Notes: generated by a model not told the origin, from the letters alone. A DNA stretch of 64,000 nt from Lantana camara (GCA_037501455.1 CM074862.1:79076501-79140500), one strand, 5' to 3'; counted from the stretch's first letter, positions 1 through 10,895 are shown. Made by a program: numbers and translations.

Positions 1-182
1 TCTGAAAATTAATAATTTTATCAAAGATGTGTTTTCCCAAAATATAAACCGCTTCAATTTCTCAAAAAATCCCAATTTTAAGTTTTATTCAAAATTAAAA
101 ATAAATATTCAAAAATAAAATTTTTAAAATTAAAATAAAATTGGGACTGGATTGCACGAAATACGAAAATCGGATCAGGAAA

Positions 183-520
183 ACGGGACGGCCCATACGC
201 GAAACGGGGCGCAGCGTTGCAAGTGCGCGTGGACGCGCACGGCAGGCGCGCACAGCGCCCGGCCAAGGCCAGGCGAGTGCGCGCACTGCGCGCGCATGCC
301 GCGCGCCTGGCTCGCGCGCCCTGCCGGGCGGTGGGCGGCCAGTCTCGGCCGCCCTGGGCGGGCGCGCCGGGAGGCTCCCGCACAGGCGTGCGGGAGGAGC
401 TGGGCGGCTGGCCGGTCTGTCCCGGCCAGGCCTGGGCGATGATGGGCGGGCGCGCCTAGGGCCTCCCACACGGTTGCGGGAGGGTGGCGCGCGATGCCTT
501 CGCGCGCGGGGTTTCACGTG
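183..520. other. GC- and CpG-rich island inside Copia-1 leader
   Basis: About 340 bases are very rich in G+C, with many CpG and GCGC steps, and are bounded on both sides by AT-rich sequence. Most old plant transposon DNA loses CpG by deamination of methylated cytosine, so its retention is notable. Several reading frames are open only because GC-rich sequence has few stop codons. The comparable leader beside the Copia-3 LTR has no such island. Confidence 0.7.
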
Positions 521-789
521 TTCATCGTGATCCGGGCTTTCGTTTCGTGTTTTCATTCAAAAGCAAAACCAATCCAAGAAATCCAAAAACAGTTTATACA
601 GTTTCAAATCTAAAATTGTTTTTCAAAATTAAATTTTATAAAAACCAATTTTCAGAAACTTTCAGGAAAAAATACAGTTTCGTAATTCAGGCTTTCTAAA
701 ACAATTACAAACACTCAATCGCATCAAGCCTAAGAATTTCTATCAAATTCAGTATAATTGAGACGAATCAGAAACACGATTAACGAGGT

Positions 790-802
790 GGCTCTGATAC
801 CA
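790..802 (-). promoter_or_regulatory. Primer binding site, initiator tRNA-Met type (Copia-1)
   Basis: On the minus strand this reads TGGTATCAGAGCC, the standard plant Ty1/Copia complement to the 3' end of initiator tRNA-Met. It starts two bases after the LTR end, which fixes the orientation of the element and identifies the adjacent repeat as the 5' LTR. Confidence 0.9.
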
Positions 803-1189
803 CTTGTTGGAAAACACGAATCAGAAAGTAGCGGAATTTAAAAAATTTTCCCAACAAAAGGACCTTGAACTCGCAATCGTGTAACCAAATTCGTAAAGAT
901 AGAAAACTTACTTTTCTTTTATTCTTTCTTGAAGCGTTTCAAGCCACCCAAGAATGCTCTTCTCGCGGCTTGATCTCCTCTCCTTGGTAAAGCTCGAATC
1001 TTCAAACTTCTAACTTGAACTCTCTAGAGAAAGTCCACCAACTTGATCACAATCTAACTAGTAAGGATGCTAGTTCTCTAGTTAGTGTTTAGGCTTAACC
1101 TAGGGTTTAATTTAATCTTAGAGAAAGGAAGGTGTTCAACACATGAACCAAGAATTGTCAATTAGCTCCATAAGGAGCTCGAGCTCCCC

Positions 1190-1197
1190 TATTTATA
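1190..1197 (-). promoter_or_regulatory. TATA box of Copia-1 LTR
   Basis: TATAAATA on the minus strand, within a palindromic CCTATTTATAGG. The same box is at 29391-29398 in the Copia-2 LTR and a weaker form near 18470 in the Copia-3 LTR, so position and sequence are conserved in the family. Transcription would start about 30 bases further left. Confidence 0.6.
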
Positions 1198-1524
1198 GGG
1201 AGAGGGTGCCGATCCAAATCCTTGTTGGGAAAGGATTTGGTTCCGCTCTCTCCTATTACTTGATCATCAAGTATTTTCCAACTTTGACTTTGAATTCTAA
1301 TTCTAGTCAACTTTTAAGAGAGCTAAAAAATATCCAAACTATTTTTGGATAATTTTATACTTTATTTATTATAAAATAAATAACTTATTTTTATCTAATT
1401 AATTAATTCATAATTAATTAACTAGATTATTTTCTCCAAAATTAGACTTTCTTTTTAATTCAAAATTAAACCAAAGTCTATTAAATAATTAACAACTTAA
1501 TCATTTAATATATATATATAAATT

Positions 1525-1592
1525 CACGTGTGTGACACGTGTCACAAGGACACGTGTCACTCACGTGACCCACACGTGTGGCTTCACACGTG
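1525..1592. promoter_or_regulatory. Cluster of six CACGTG G-boxes in Copia-1 LTR
   Basis: Six CACGTG hexamers start at 1525, 1536, 1551, 1562, 1573 and 1587. Most lie in the wider ACACGTGT or GACACGTGTC context that plant bZIP and bHLH factors bind (G-box/ABRE). The cluster lies about 330-400 bases upstream of the TATA box in the U3 part of the LTR. The Copia-2 LTR has five at the equivalent place; the Copia-3 LTR has lost them. A regulatory role is inferred. Confidence 0.65.
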
Positions 1593-2742
1593 TGGAACCC
1601 TCTAGGCTCGATTAACTCGTTTAATCATTTTCAAGCCTCAACTCATGTAACCAAGTTGTTGTGTGTGACCCTCTAGGTTCTCAATTCAATTAGCAGTGAC
1701 CCTAATTAATTAATTCACTAATTAATTAATCAGTCCACAGATTAAACGACCATAGTCTAGCAACAGGTGTTTAACCCCTAGCTGAATTGGAATGTTCGGA
1801 TTCGACAGAACCTTTAAGTCATTGATTCATGTGAGATACAATCCTCCTACTTACTATCTCTCAACCAAGATCTAGGGTAAGGGAATAATTAGAACCCTAA
1901 TAATCCGGTCTTAAAGCTAAGTGCATTTCATATCCATTTGATCTCAATCCAAGAAACCCTTTTCTTGATGTCTTGATCTACTGCCTTGGCCAAGGACTCC
2001 ATATGGCATATGAATGACTTACACAATAAGAGATCACCTTGCAAATGCAAGTGTAGGTCCTTTCTTGATTCTCATTCACTTTCATGAGTCACTTGTGCAG
2101 CCCCAGCATAAGCCTTGAATCAGTTGTCTAAGGCGACACCCTTTAAAGCTTATACCTAAGACTATAGAGTTAACTTATAAAGTGACAAGGAACCTCAAGT
2201 CTAAGGATCAATTAATCACATCAATGACTCGTGAGATATTTCCTAATCTGGAAGTTTCCATTTCCTGAAATAGAAACTTCCTTTCCCATTTAGGAATGTT
2301 CTCACACGGGGCACCTCAGTGAACTTACTTATTAAAGTAAGCACCCTCATGTATCACGCACGTATCAACTATACACTTTGCACCTCCATGAAACAAGGTG
2401 GTCCTTCTTAAGGGCGTGATCCCACAAGCAAGCCTTAGAGGAGTCAAGTTGACACTCCCACTGTCTGTAGGACTCATCGGCTTGGAGTATTTTACTAATC
2501 ATGACTTATGTGATATAGGGCTCGTTTCATGAACCATTTCACCTAAATGGTAGAGTCCTAAAGTCATCAGGATTAGGGGAGTTCTCATACATGCACAGCT
2601 AAAGTAAACGCATACCAAACAAGAGCATATAAAGAAGTGTTGCCTCAATTCGTTAATTTATTCAAAGATTGTCTGTGATTACAATAAGGAAAAGCACAAA
2701 GCGGATATACAATCGGCTTTCTAGGGCACTATTCCTAACAGA

Positions 2743-3267
2743 ATCATCATCCAAAACCTGAAGACCAACCTCGACACCAAGCTGGGCGCATGGACGGAAG
2801 AACTAGACGGGGTCCTCTGGGCATATCGAACCACCCCGCGAACCGCAACACGCCAAACCCCCTATTCCCTAGTCTACGGGTCGGAAGCTGTGATTCCCTC
2901 GGAGTTACTATATGAAACGGCTCGCGTCACTCAGTACCAGCTCGATAGGAATAACCAAAATCGATTCGATGATCTAGATCTGATAGAGAAGAAGCGGGAA
3001 CGTGCCTACCAAAAGATTAAACAGTACAAGGCGGCCGCAGCCCGATCGTACAGCAAGCAAGTCAGACCGCAATCGTTCCAAATTGGGGACCTAGTGTTAA
3101 AAAAGGTTGAAGTCCTACCGCACGTAGGAAAGCTCGAACCCAACTGGGAAGGTCCCTATCGAGTCACTAAAGTAGGTAAGAACATGGCGTACAAGCTCGA
3201 AGACATGGCCGGAGTGCCCCTACCCAGGCCATGGAACGCTCACAATCTAAAAAAATTTTATGCTTAA
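2743..3267 (+). pseudogene. Tat-L integrase, C-terminal part
   Basis: The open frame from the Copia-1 junction to a stop at 3267 matches the end of a plant Ty3/Gypsy integrase. It contains the WAYRTTPR segment with the downstream YSLVYGSEAV block, then the C-terminal strand with WEGPYRV, and ends in a WNAHNLKKFY tail typical of Tat-type elements. This domain helps bind the cDNA and chromatin during insertion. The rest of integrase, with the zinc finger and the DDE residues, was separated by the Copia-1 insertion and lies beyond the left edge. No internal stop is present in the retained portion. Confidence 0.85.
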
Positions 3268-4247
3268 AACCCATTTTGTATACATAATCGAACCGGAGCT
3301 CCATCGAAGCCTGTTCTCGAACCGGTATTCGGGTCAAATTCGATCCATTCAATGAGAATTGACCCATATTTATTATGTTTTATTTATTGAGCATTCGATC
3401 TACGATCATGCTACCGGGAGGGAGTAAGACCCTCCCAACCTGTCAACCCGTTATTTGCTCAGTGATTTTTTAGATTATCTTCTCGCATCGAAAATACCAA
3501 GTCTCTAAGTCCAATGCGGTCGTGCCTCGACCCGACGAGAATGAGACTAGCAATAAACCGGCTCTAGGACAGGATAATAAACAAGCACGTTAAAACATTC
3601 TATACGGGTTGAGTCCGAAATCGAGCCCCATGCGAATACACAATTAACACTTGTTAAAGACTGCTTAAGCATGCAAAAACTCGCAAATTGACCTATCGAT
3701 ACCGGATCGAAACGAATCCAGATCACGAAACGAGCCTGTATCGAAATGAGCCCGGATCGAAACGTAATCCGGATCAAAACAAACCCGGATCAAAACGATC
3801 CCGAGGTTGATCCTGGAGAAGAATTGGAACGACAAGGGCAATGAAACAAAAACTAACTTTGTAATACAAACTTCGATCCCACCCGCGATGTAAGTCGAAG
3901 GAAGAGATTAAAGTAAGACACCAACCTCACCTGCGATGTGGGCTGGTGCATCAAGAGTATCTAAAACAATAACAAAGTATTCATACGGCTACACACCAGT
4001 CGTTGGGTCGCATAAAGTTATCTCGGAAATACTCGCAAAAAGCGGAAACAGGATCAATAATGCGAAGTAGATGGAGAAGAGCCTGAGGGGCCAGACGGGG
4101 CCGAGGACTTATCGTGACCCAATTGGGTCGGGGGAAGAAAACTTTCAAGATCGATCGGAGGAGGGAGCTTGTAAACAGGGGCCCTCTTATCCCTCTTGGT
4201 AAATGCCATGTCGACGGCAAACCCATATTTGTGGTGGCGCCAGTCGA
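3268..4247 (+). other. Tat-L region between pol end and antisense gene
   Basis: About 1 kb of non-coding sequence separating the pol stop from the convergent antisense gene. It contains several degenerate copies of a motif around GGATCGAAACG (about 3705-3800), and a 31-base block at 3403-3433 that repeats the end of the antisense gene. No further coding similarity was seen. Confidence 0.6.
3403..3433 (+). repeat. 31-base copy of the end of the antisense gene
   Basis: This block is identical to 4245-4275, which encodes the last residues and stop of the Tat-L antisense gene. The two copies are direct and 842 bases apart. Sequence on either side differs. Confidence 0.8.
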
Positions 4248-4880
4248 TCATGCTACCGGGAGGGAGTAAGACCCTTCCGTCGGATCAGGGTACGGGTCGG
4301 GTTTATCGAGGCCGATGCTAGATTCATTGAAGGTCATGGGGACAAGGCCTTTGTCCTTGATCTGGTTGTATGCAAGTTTGAACCCGGCCTCCAGATAGAT
4401 GCCCGCCATTACCGAGTTTGCCTCGTCAAAGGCCGAACCCTCGATGAACTCCCGAATGGCATACTGCTTGATACCGGCCTTGGTACTCCGGAAGGACTCC
4501 AGCATAGCATCAATTCTAGCCTGACCTTCCGACAGAGCCGCCGATCGACCCTCATCCCAGCCCGCTGCCTTCGCCTGCTGAATCTTGTGTTTGGTTTCAG
4601 CTTGGATAGCGTTCAATTTGGCGGCGTGGCTCGACTCCATGGTCTGAATCCGCTCTAGAGCACTCTGCAGCTCCACGGAACGCACCCGGACCTCCTCTTC
4701 CCTAAGGCTCTGCATCGACAACACCTCGTCGAGCCACTTCTCGAGCTCAGCCAACCTTTCCGCGTTAGCCGACCTCAGCATGGCTTTGGTGGCCCTGTAC
4801 TTCTCCTTGTATTTACGTATTTTGGATTCGTAGACCTCCGTTCTTTGGAAGACGTTAAAGACGGTCGACATTATTTCCTG
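4248..4880 (-). pseudogene. Tat-L antisense gene, last exon (coiled-coil protein)
   Basis: An open frame of about 207 codons running opposite to the Tat-L pol gene. The first about 130 residues are strongly charged with regular hydrophobic spacing, as in a coiled coil; the C-terminal third is more globular and ends in SYSLPVA. A plausible splice acceptor (CCGACAG) lies just upstream at about 4881, and upstream of it a donor-like GTAAGT within about 20 bases of the solo LTR at 4972. So this is probably the last exon of the gene whose earlier exons are at 7913-9633. Function is unknown; proteins of this kind are annotated as putative gypsy-type transposon proteins. Confidence 0.6.
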
Positions 4881-4971
4881 TCGGATGGGTTGGGGTCGTC
4901 AGAACGGGAAGTAATAAAAAGATGAAATAGCACAAGGGAATGGGAAAGGAGAAACTTACGCTGAAGACGGC

Positions 4972-7907
4972 TGTAACGCCCCGTGTTTTCACACGTGCAG
5001 GTAAGAGTTACGTGCGCATTTACATTTATTTATATGATTTCATATCTTGTTTTATTAATTGAATTCGTTTCTAATTTGATTTAATTGTTTACATTTTATA
5101 TGAATTCCAATGTGTGCTATGAATGTATGAATGAAATTGCGAGAATGTGAATTTCATGAATTCGGTGTTAATTGAATGGAATTATATGTTTCGTGTAATC
5201 TGTGGGCTTAATTGTAACTTATTTGAATGTTTTGGACTCAATTGGAAATTGAGTTTGGGCTTAATTGCCACCTTTTGAAAGTTTAGGGACCTATTTGTAT
5301 ATAGGCAACCCCGAACGGTTTTCGCGATATCTTGAGCTCCGGACCTCGAAATCGAGATCCGTAACCGGCGTTGAACTTGTTTCGACGTTACCTATCCATT
5401 AAACTTGACCTTATACTTTTTCGATACCGTTTGAACCTTCGATAACGAATCTTTCCACAACCTCGACCTTATAACTTGTTTGAACCGTTTACTAATCGAG
5501 CCGGACTTGAACCGACCCGTATTCTACCTATTTTATCACTAAATATCAGCATTTCTATCTCCTTGCTCCCACTTTTGATCGATCATCATCATCTCAAGAG
5601 GCCAAGGAAGAAGCTCCAAGAAACCCTCCCTTTTTTATCATCCAAACCCTAAGCTCAAGATCAACTTTCATCCAATCTTCTTCCAAGGTAAGGTATGGAT
5701 TGTTTTTCCCTCATTCTCCTCTCCATTTTCTTCCGATTATATCTTGGTATAAGTTGGAGAATCATGTGGTATGAGAAAAGTTTGAAAATGAATCAAATGG
5801 TATGAATTCTTGGTTCCATGTCTTTCCTTGGTTTTAAGTGATAGTTGATGCATGGAATGTGTTGCTTGTAACTTCCTCATCATTTCTATATTTTTAAATC
5901 TCATGTTGGATATGTATTACATGATGTGCCATTGTTGAAGCTTGAAGCTTCCATGAATGAAAGCTTGAATTTGGGTGATCATTTGCCAATTTTATGCATG
6001 AATTCTTGTGTATATGAATGAGTTTTATGATTTGCATGATTTTTATGACTTGAATACATGTTAAGTGAATTTGGGTGATCATTTGGCCCTGCTCTGTTTT
6101 TCTTGGCAAAACGATGAGCTGACACGACCATGTCAGCTTTGAACTGAAAATGGACACGGCCGTGTTGGGCTCTCGACTTTGAATTTTTTCTGAATTTAAC
6201 CTCGGACACGGTCGTGTCCAAATGCTTTGAAAACTCAACACGGCCGTGTCAAGCTCTCGACTTTGAATTTTTGGATTTTTAAACCTCGGACACGGCCGTG
6301 TCCGTTTCCTTTGAAAACTCAACACGGCCGTGTCATTTGAAATGGCAGCTTTGAGGAACCTCTTTTCTTGCTTTTATCTCGTTTATGGCTCGTAATGGTG
6401 GAGTATATGTAACATGATTATATTCAAGCTATGTCTTATGATTGATTTATGATATTGATAACCTTTTGAATGCAAGTATGAAAGTATGAACGATATGAAC
6501 GGGAACGAATACGATTTTATCGTATATTGAACGAGACTTGTTGAATTATGTGTTTAATTGGATTCTATGACATTCATGACCATATTTGAACATATTATTG
6601 CATTTTAAGCATTCCTTAACATGTTATTGCATAGCCGAGCGTCTAATGTGGTCATATTGAGTCTCACACTACCTTTATCGCACAGGTGTTGGTCTAGTGG
6701 GTGACGAGGTTGAGCAGTGAGAGCTTTGTCGAGTTCTTTTGTTTACCAGGTGGGTTTTTCTTCTATTAGTTAACAATATGACCCCGAACACCTAATGTGC
6801 AAGATTTTGGCCAAAACCCTATATAGGTATTTATACCAAGTTTTAATGAGCAAATGTTTTAAACGAAAGCCTTTTTCTTGAATATCCTACCAAAATGTTT
6901 TGGCGAGTAATGATTGAGTGATCACAATGAATGGGGGTACGGGACTTAGTGTAGTTGTGAACCGGGGAAGCTTGGGCTGACGGGGATCCATTTATACTAG
7001 TTCCAACAATTTCGGCAACCTGGATTTCACTAGGAGATTAGTGAATGAAAGGGGACCCGCGCTTTTGGGGATTCATGTACCCGTCTAGCATTAATGAATG
7101 AGGGTTCGGGCCTTGCAAACCCGTTCCCTACCCGGAGGAAGAAGGTGGTATATGAACGATTGAATGAATGATCGAATGTATGTGCACGAAAGAATGTAAT
7201 GTATGAATGAATGAATAATTGATTACACGAGGTGATGGTTGGAGATAATGCACGCCCTCTCGCCGGGCCACGAATGACCTAATGAATGAAATGAATTGTT
7301 ATAATTCTATTCGTTGTATTTATTTTCCCACTTGGGAAAAAGGATTCAAAACCTCGAATAAGGATTATAATTTGCATGTACGTGTTTAAATTCCGCAATA
7401 TTATGATATTATGCCTATCTTTTTATACCCACCAGTCTGTCTAAGACTGAACCCGGAGTTGTTTCAGTTGTTTTTGCAGGAAGGGATGCTAGGCGGGATA
7501 CAAGTCTGAGAGAGAGTCTTGCATGGTGTCTAGCCTTTCTTTCGTTACACTCATACGCTTACTTTATTGATACTTTGGATTTTGTTTATGTATGGAGCGT
7601 ATATGTATATGGTACCTATATGTATCTTATTCAGACTTAAATGTTGGTACCTAGAGCATATAGCTCAATATATGAAATACATGTTGGTACCTAGAGCTTC
7701 TAGCTCAGTATATAGTACATGAATGATTGCTTCCGCCTTTCTGTTACTCTGATTGTTGTTGGGGTTTAAGTTATAGGTTAGTCCTGCCTGGCTTAGCGAG
7801 TGTGTATGTCTCTGTTCGCTATGATTTGGCTCGTGTGTGGAAATCCATTTCATATACGGGTCGGGTCATGGTGCGGGGGATGTGACGTCTCGCGCTCGGG
7901 CGTTACA
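4972..7907 (+). mobile_element. Tekay/Del-like solo LTR
   Basis: A 2936-bp repeat beginning TGTAACGCCCCG and ending GGGCGTTACA, flanked by the perfect 5-bp duplication ACGGC at 4967-4971 and 7908-7912. No gag or pol lies inside, so it is a solo LTR left by recombination between two LTRs. A pyrimidine-rich, leader-like segment near 5560-5690 with a donor-like GGTAAGG suggests plus orientation. The distal third shares blocks with the LTR at 21254-26639 (for example the ACCGGG..AAGC segment near 6962 and 25747), so the two belong to related families. It interrupts the Tat-L antisense gene. Confidence 0.9.
6119..6335. repeat. Palindrome array GACACGGCCGTGTC in solo LTR
   Basis: About six copies of an inverted repeat built on GACACG-GCC/GTC-GTGTC, separated by spacers that are themselves partly repeated (CTCGACTTTGAATTTTT occurs twice). 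Each copy could form a short hairpin or bind a dimeric protein. Related arrays occur in the Athila LTRs of this window. Confidence 0.75.
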
Positions 7908-7912
7908 ACGGC

Positions 7913-8501
7913 TTTGCTGATGTGATATTTTTGATTACCATAAGGCTCCTTGAAAAGCTCCCGCTGCTCTTTGATCACACAACCGGTATGGAAGAGAGAG
8001 GACAATAAGCTGATATCGAGCTTACCATCTCCCTCTCGAGCCCGCCTGGCCATTTGGGTGGGTAGGTTTGCTTGAAATAGAGCAGTTTTTCATCTACATC
8101 GGATTCGCTGGAGCCGGCGCCAGGATCGACCTCCGCTGCAGGTCCCTTCTTCTTCCGCTTATTTAAACGCTTACCAGCCCCATGCTGCACCTCCTAAGGA
8201 AGAGTCAGATCATAAAGGTTGGTGTCGAGGTCCAAATAAAGTTCTAAATGGTCCAAATTAATTACTTGTTCGGGGCCATTAGGATCTGGGTCGACCGCAT
8301 CTGACGCCTGCCCCAGCTCTTGTACTTCATCTGCAAATTGGTATTGGGGTTGTGCAGTCGGGCGAGCCTGGCGACGAGGTTGTTGGACCATATCCTGGGC
8401 CTCCAATAGGGCTTGATTGATCGCCGCTATTGATCGGTCTATCTTCTCTTGTTCGACCCAAGGGATAGGGTCATCCTTGTTTCGACCCAATTCTTCTGCA
8501 C
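7913..8501 (-). pseudogene. Tat-L antisense gene, middle exon
   Basis: Continues the gene from an intron acceptor near 8501-8496 towards the solo LTR. It has an acidic region, a basic stretch (KRLNKRKKKG), and then the motif SSESDVDEKLLYFKQTYPP. One in-frame TAG at 8194-8196 interrupts it, and there is a frame change near 7975-8050. The exon runs into the target duplication of the solo LTR; on the other side a few more codons and a splice donor follow at about 4955-4966. Confidence 0.5.
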
Positions 8502-8639
8502 TGTAATACGCAAAACTGAGCGGATGGGATCGATTAGAACAAATACGAAGATCAAAAATTAAAAAAAAAAACAAGAAACACATGAAAGAATAAGGCCCGA
8601 AACCTGACCGGGTGGGGTCAGGTCGAGGCAGAGGCTCAC
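8502..8639 (-). other. Probable intron in Tat-L antisense gene
   Basis: On the minus strand a GGTGAGC donor follows the frame at 8639, and a pyrimidine-containing stretch ends in ATTACAG at 8501. Removal restores a continuous reading direction. The interior is T-rich, as expected of a plant intron. Not confirmed by transcripts. Confidence 0.45.
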
Positions 8640-9633
8640 CAAAATGGAAATTGCACAACCTCGTCCCCGGTACCAAACCCGCCGTGATCAAGTGAGCGGT
8701 CTTATTCAAGTAACCGGGGTCGAGTGAACCCAAATTGATCAAAAGCTTAAAATTGTCATCATCATGTAGCCAAGTATTTTTATTCGTTGGGAGCTTCTTT
8801 GGCTCCTTCGTAGTCCATGTCGTGCGGAAGTGTAGCGACATAGGACAATCGATGGAAAAGAACTTCTCCTTCCAACCACTCCCGTTCGACGAGATCGGTA
8901 TGTGTACCAGTTTCCGGCTAGATTTGGCCTGTAAGTAATAATAGCCGACCCCGGACTTGGCTGAATTGACGAGGACGAAAAACTCCCCAAGGTCCTCGAA
9001 CCTTGGCTCGAACCCGAGGCACCTGAGTATGATGATCGTGCTATACATCAAGGCGATCGAGTTCGGGACAAGCTGAGCAGGACAAAGGTTGACCCGCTGA
9101 AAGAAAGTCGTCACGGGGGGATGGATCGGGAACTAGAACCCGTGCTTCATTGACGCATGGTAAAGTCCGAAAGAATATCTCGTTTACGGGCCCCCCACCG
9201 TCTCCCCCTCGATGGGTAGTCAGGCCATGACTCCCTCCGGAATCCCGTTCGACCAGTTGCTGATCTCACAGAATTCATGACCGGACATCGTCGATACCCT
9301 CTGAGTAACATGAGTCAGAGTTCTGTAGATACGCCTGGGTCGACCCTGGGGAGGGTTCGTCACAGCCTCCTCCTCTGTATCCTTGATCTCGATCTCGACC
9401 TCAGGCTCGTCGGTCAAAGTTGTACGCCTCGAGATCGAGGCCTGTCCCCCTTTGTTCGATATGAACTGTTGGGCCCTAACTTCGTCCGAAGAATCAAATT
9501 AGGCCCCAAAACTCTGATTTGGAAGTGGCGACACCTCGCCCGATGCACCCGACCAAGCTAGAAAAGGGGTGAACGGCTTCTCCATCTCGCCCTCATCATC
9601 AGAAACCACGCATATATATGGTGCTCTCGACAT
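8640..9633 (-). pseudogene. Tat-L antisense gene, first exon with putative gypsy-type transposon domain
   Basis: From a start at 9633 (MSRAPYICVVSDDEGE) the frame holds an acidic N-terminus, then from about 9110 leftwards a segment resembling the plant family Pfam calls putative gypsy type transposon (PF04195). Hallmarks seen are FFQRVNLCPAQLVPNS, then LRCLGFEP, GEFFVLVNS, GYYYL and GWKEKFF. Frameshifts or stops occur near 9499, 9220 and 9120, so the copy is dead. A TATA box lies upstream at 9802-9809. Antisense genes between pol and the 3' LTR are known from Tat elements such as maize Grande; the role of the protein is not known. Confidence 0.65.
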
Positions 9634-9801
9634 GACCCACACTAAGGAAAGGCGCGCTGGAAGAAAAGCCAAACTTATCTCTTCTTTTCGCCGCGATTGA
9701 GTTGAATCTTCGATCCGAAAGCTCGATCCGAGAAGTTGAAGGAGCAAAAGGGGTCGATCACTTTGGCTATAATGTGTGAGGAAAGTGAAGGGGTGCCTAC
9801 T

Positions 9802-9809
9802 TATTTATA
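9802..9809 (-). promoter_or_regulatory. TATA box of Tat-L antisense gene
   Basis: TATAAATA on the minus strand, about 170 bases upstream of the likely ATG at 9633 and next to a set of 53-base direct repeats. It indicates that the antisense gene has its own promoter. Confidence 0.5.
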
Positions 9810-9827
9810 GGAGGTGAAAAGAGACCT

Positions 9828-9986
9828 CCTCGAAACACGAGACACCACCATCATTACGCCTTATAGATCGAACCTCCTTTCCTCGAAACGCGAAATGGGG
9901 CCATTATGACACCTTGAAGACCGAATCCCTTTTCCTCGAAACACGAAGCGATGCCATTATCACACCTTGGAGATCGATTCGCTCAA
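9828..9986 (-). repeat. Three 53-base tandem repeats upstream of antisense gene
   Basis: CCTCGAAACACGA or a close variant starts at 9828, 9881 and 9934, a strict 53-base period. The following bases (CCATTAT.ACACCTT.GAGATCGA) are also repeated with substitutions. The array sits directly upstream of the antisense TATA box. Confidence 0.75.
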
Positions 9987-10263
9987 AAGATACGCCCATT
10001 AGAGGGACGACAGATCAGATACAACAGTCGCAAAGATTTTTCGATCTGATACCGGACAGATGAAAATTACCCCTGCGAAAATTCATGCCGGTAATTTGGG
10101 GGGCCTCCGATATGCCATAAAATGGCTAGGCTATGTGGCATGCCCTGGAAAGATCCATGTGGTTATCACGCCGCGCGGGGTGGATCCCGACCCCCCCTGT
10201 CGCGGATCAAACTCGACCCAATTACCAGATCAGGGCTGTCCCACGGATCGAACCTCAGACCAG

Positions 10264-10575
10264 GATGATCCCATATATCGATCCCAGTCCCGGGTCCACC
10301 CATGTCGACCTCAATCCCGGTACCACGTACCGGTCCCGTTCTGGGGCCCACGTGTCAATCCCGTTCCATGATCCCATATATCGATCCCGATCTCGGGTCC
10401 ACCTAAGTCGACCCCGACCCCGGTACCACGTACCGATCCTAGTCCGGGGCCCACGTGTCAATCCCGGTCCATGATCCCATATATCGATCCCATTCCCGGG
10501 TCCACCCGTGTCGACCCCGACCCGGTACCACATATCGATCCCGATATTGGACTTGAGCACGGGAACCATACTTAA
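10264..10575. repeat. Three 103-base tandem repeats in Tat-L 3' region
   Basis: ATGATCCCATATATCGATCCC recurs at about 10265, 10368 and 10471, giving a period of 103-104 bases. Within each unit are GGTCCACC, GTCGACC, GGTACCACGTACCG and GGGGCCCACGTGTCAATCCC, with substitutions between copies. The last copy is incomplete. Confidence 0.85.
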
Positions 10576-10895
10576 CCCACCTAGCATCCTGCTGACCCGG
10601 ATTGATCTCGACCCCGACACGAGATATCGATCCCAGTACTAAACTCCAGTCCAAGAGCCACACAACCCGACCCTAAGGGTCGAGACCTTACGTCACCCGG
10701 CATCAAGATGCCATAAAACATCTTTGTCGGGACACGTGTAGCTCCCTTATTCCCCGAGACCTGGAGTGCTACAGTGCATTTAATGGCCATAGCCCCTGTC
10801 TACTCCAAAAGGGGAAACTAGGTACACTCGACCTCAAGCCAGTCTGCTCAGGCGTCCGACAACCGGATGGACGCCTGCAAGGCAATTAATGTCCA

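Larger units (their letters stand above)
1..804 (-). mobile_element. Copia-1 5' internal leader (partial, runs off left edge)
   Basis: Read on the minus strand, this stretch follows the Copia-1 5' LTR and begins with a primer binding site. The part nearest the LTR (about 560-790) resembles the leader next to the Copia-3 LTR at 17891-18064. No gag, protease or integrase motif is visible, so it is non-coding leader as far as the window shows. The frames open across the GC-rich core encode only Arg/Ala/Pro-rich low-complexity peptides. The rest of the element, including its 3' LTR, lies outside the window. Confidence 0.65.
805..2740 (-). repeat. 5' LTR of Copia-1
   Basis: A 1936-bp terminal repeat, TG...CA on the minus strand (starts TGTTAGGAATAGTGCCC, ends CCAACA). 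It is clearly homologous along its length to 28995-30931 and more distantly to 18065-20223. The primer binding site abuts its low-coordinate end. At the other end it joins Tat-L integrase sequence directly, with GAATC (2741-2745) as the expected 5-bp target duplication; the partner copy is outside the window. It contains a TATA box and a G-box cluster. Confidence 0.9.

Noticed and set aside
78..556. Overlapping open frames of up to 153 codons on both strands
   Set aside because: They coincide with the GC-rich island, where stops are rare, and encode only Arg/Ala/Pro-rich text with no domain.
6119..6335. CRISPR-like repeat-spacer array
   Set aside because: Repeats are palindromic and degenerate, spacers are themselves repeated, and the context is a plant LTR.
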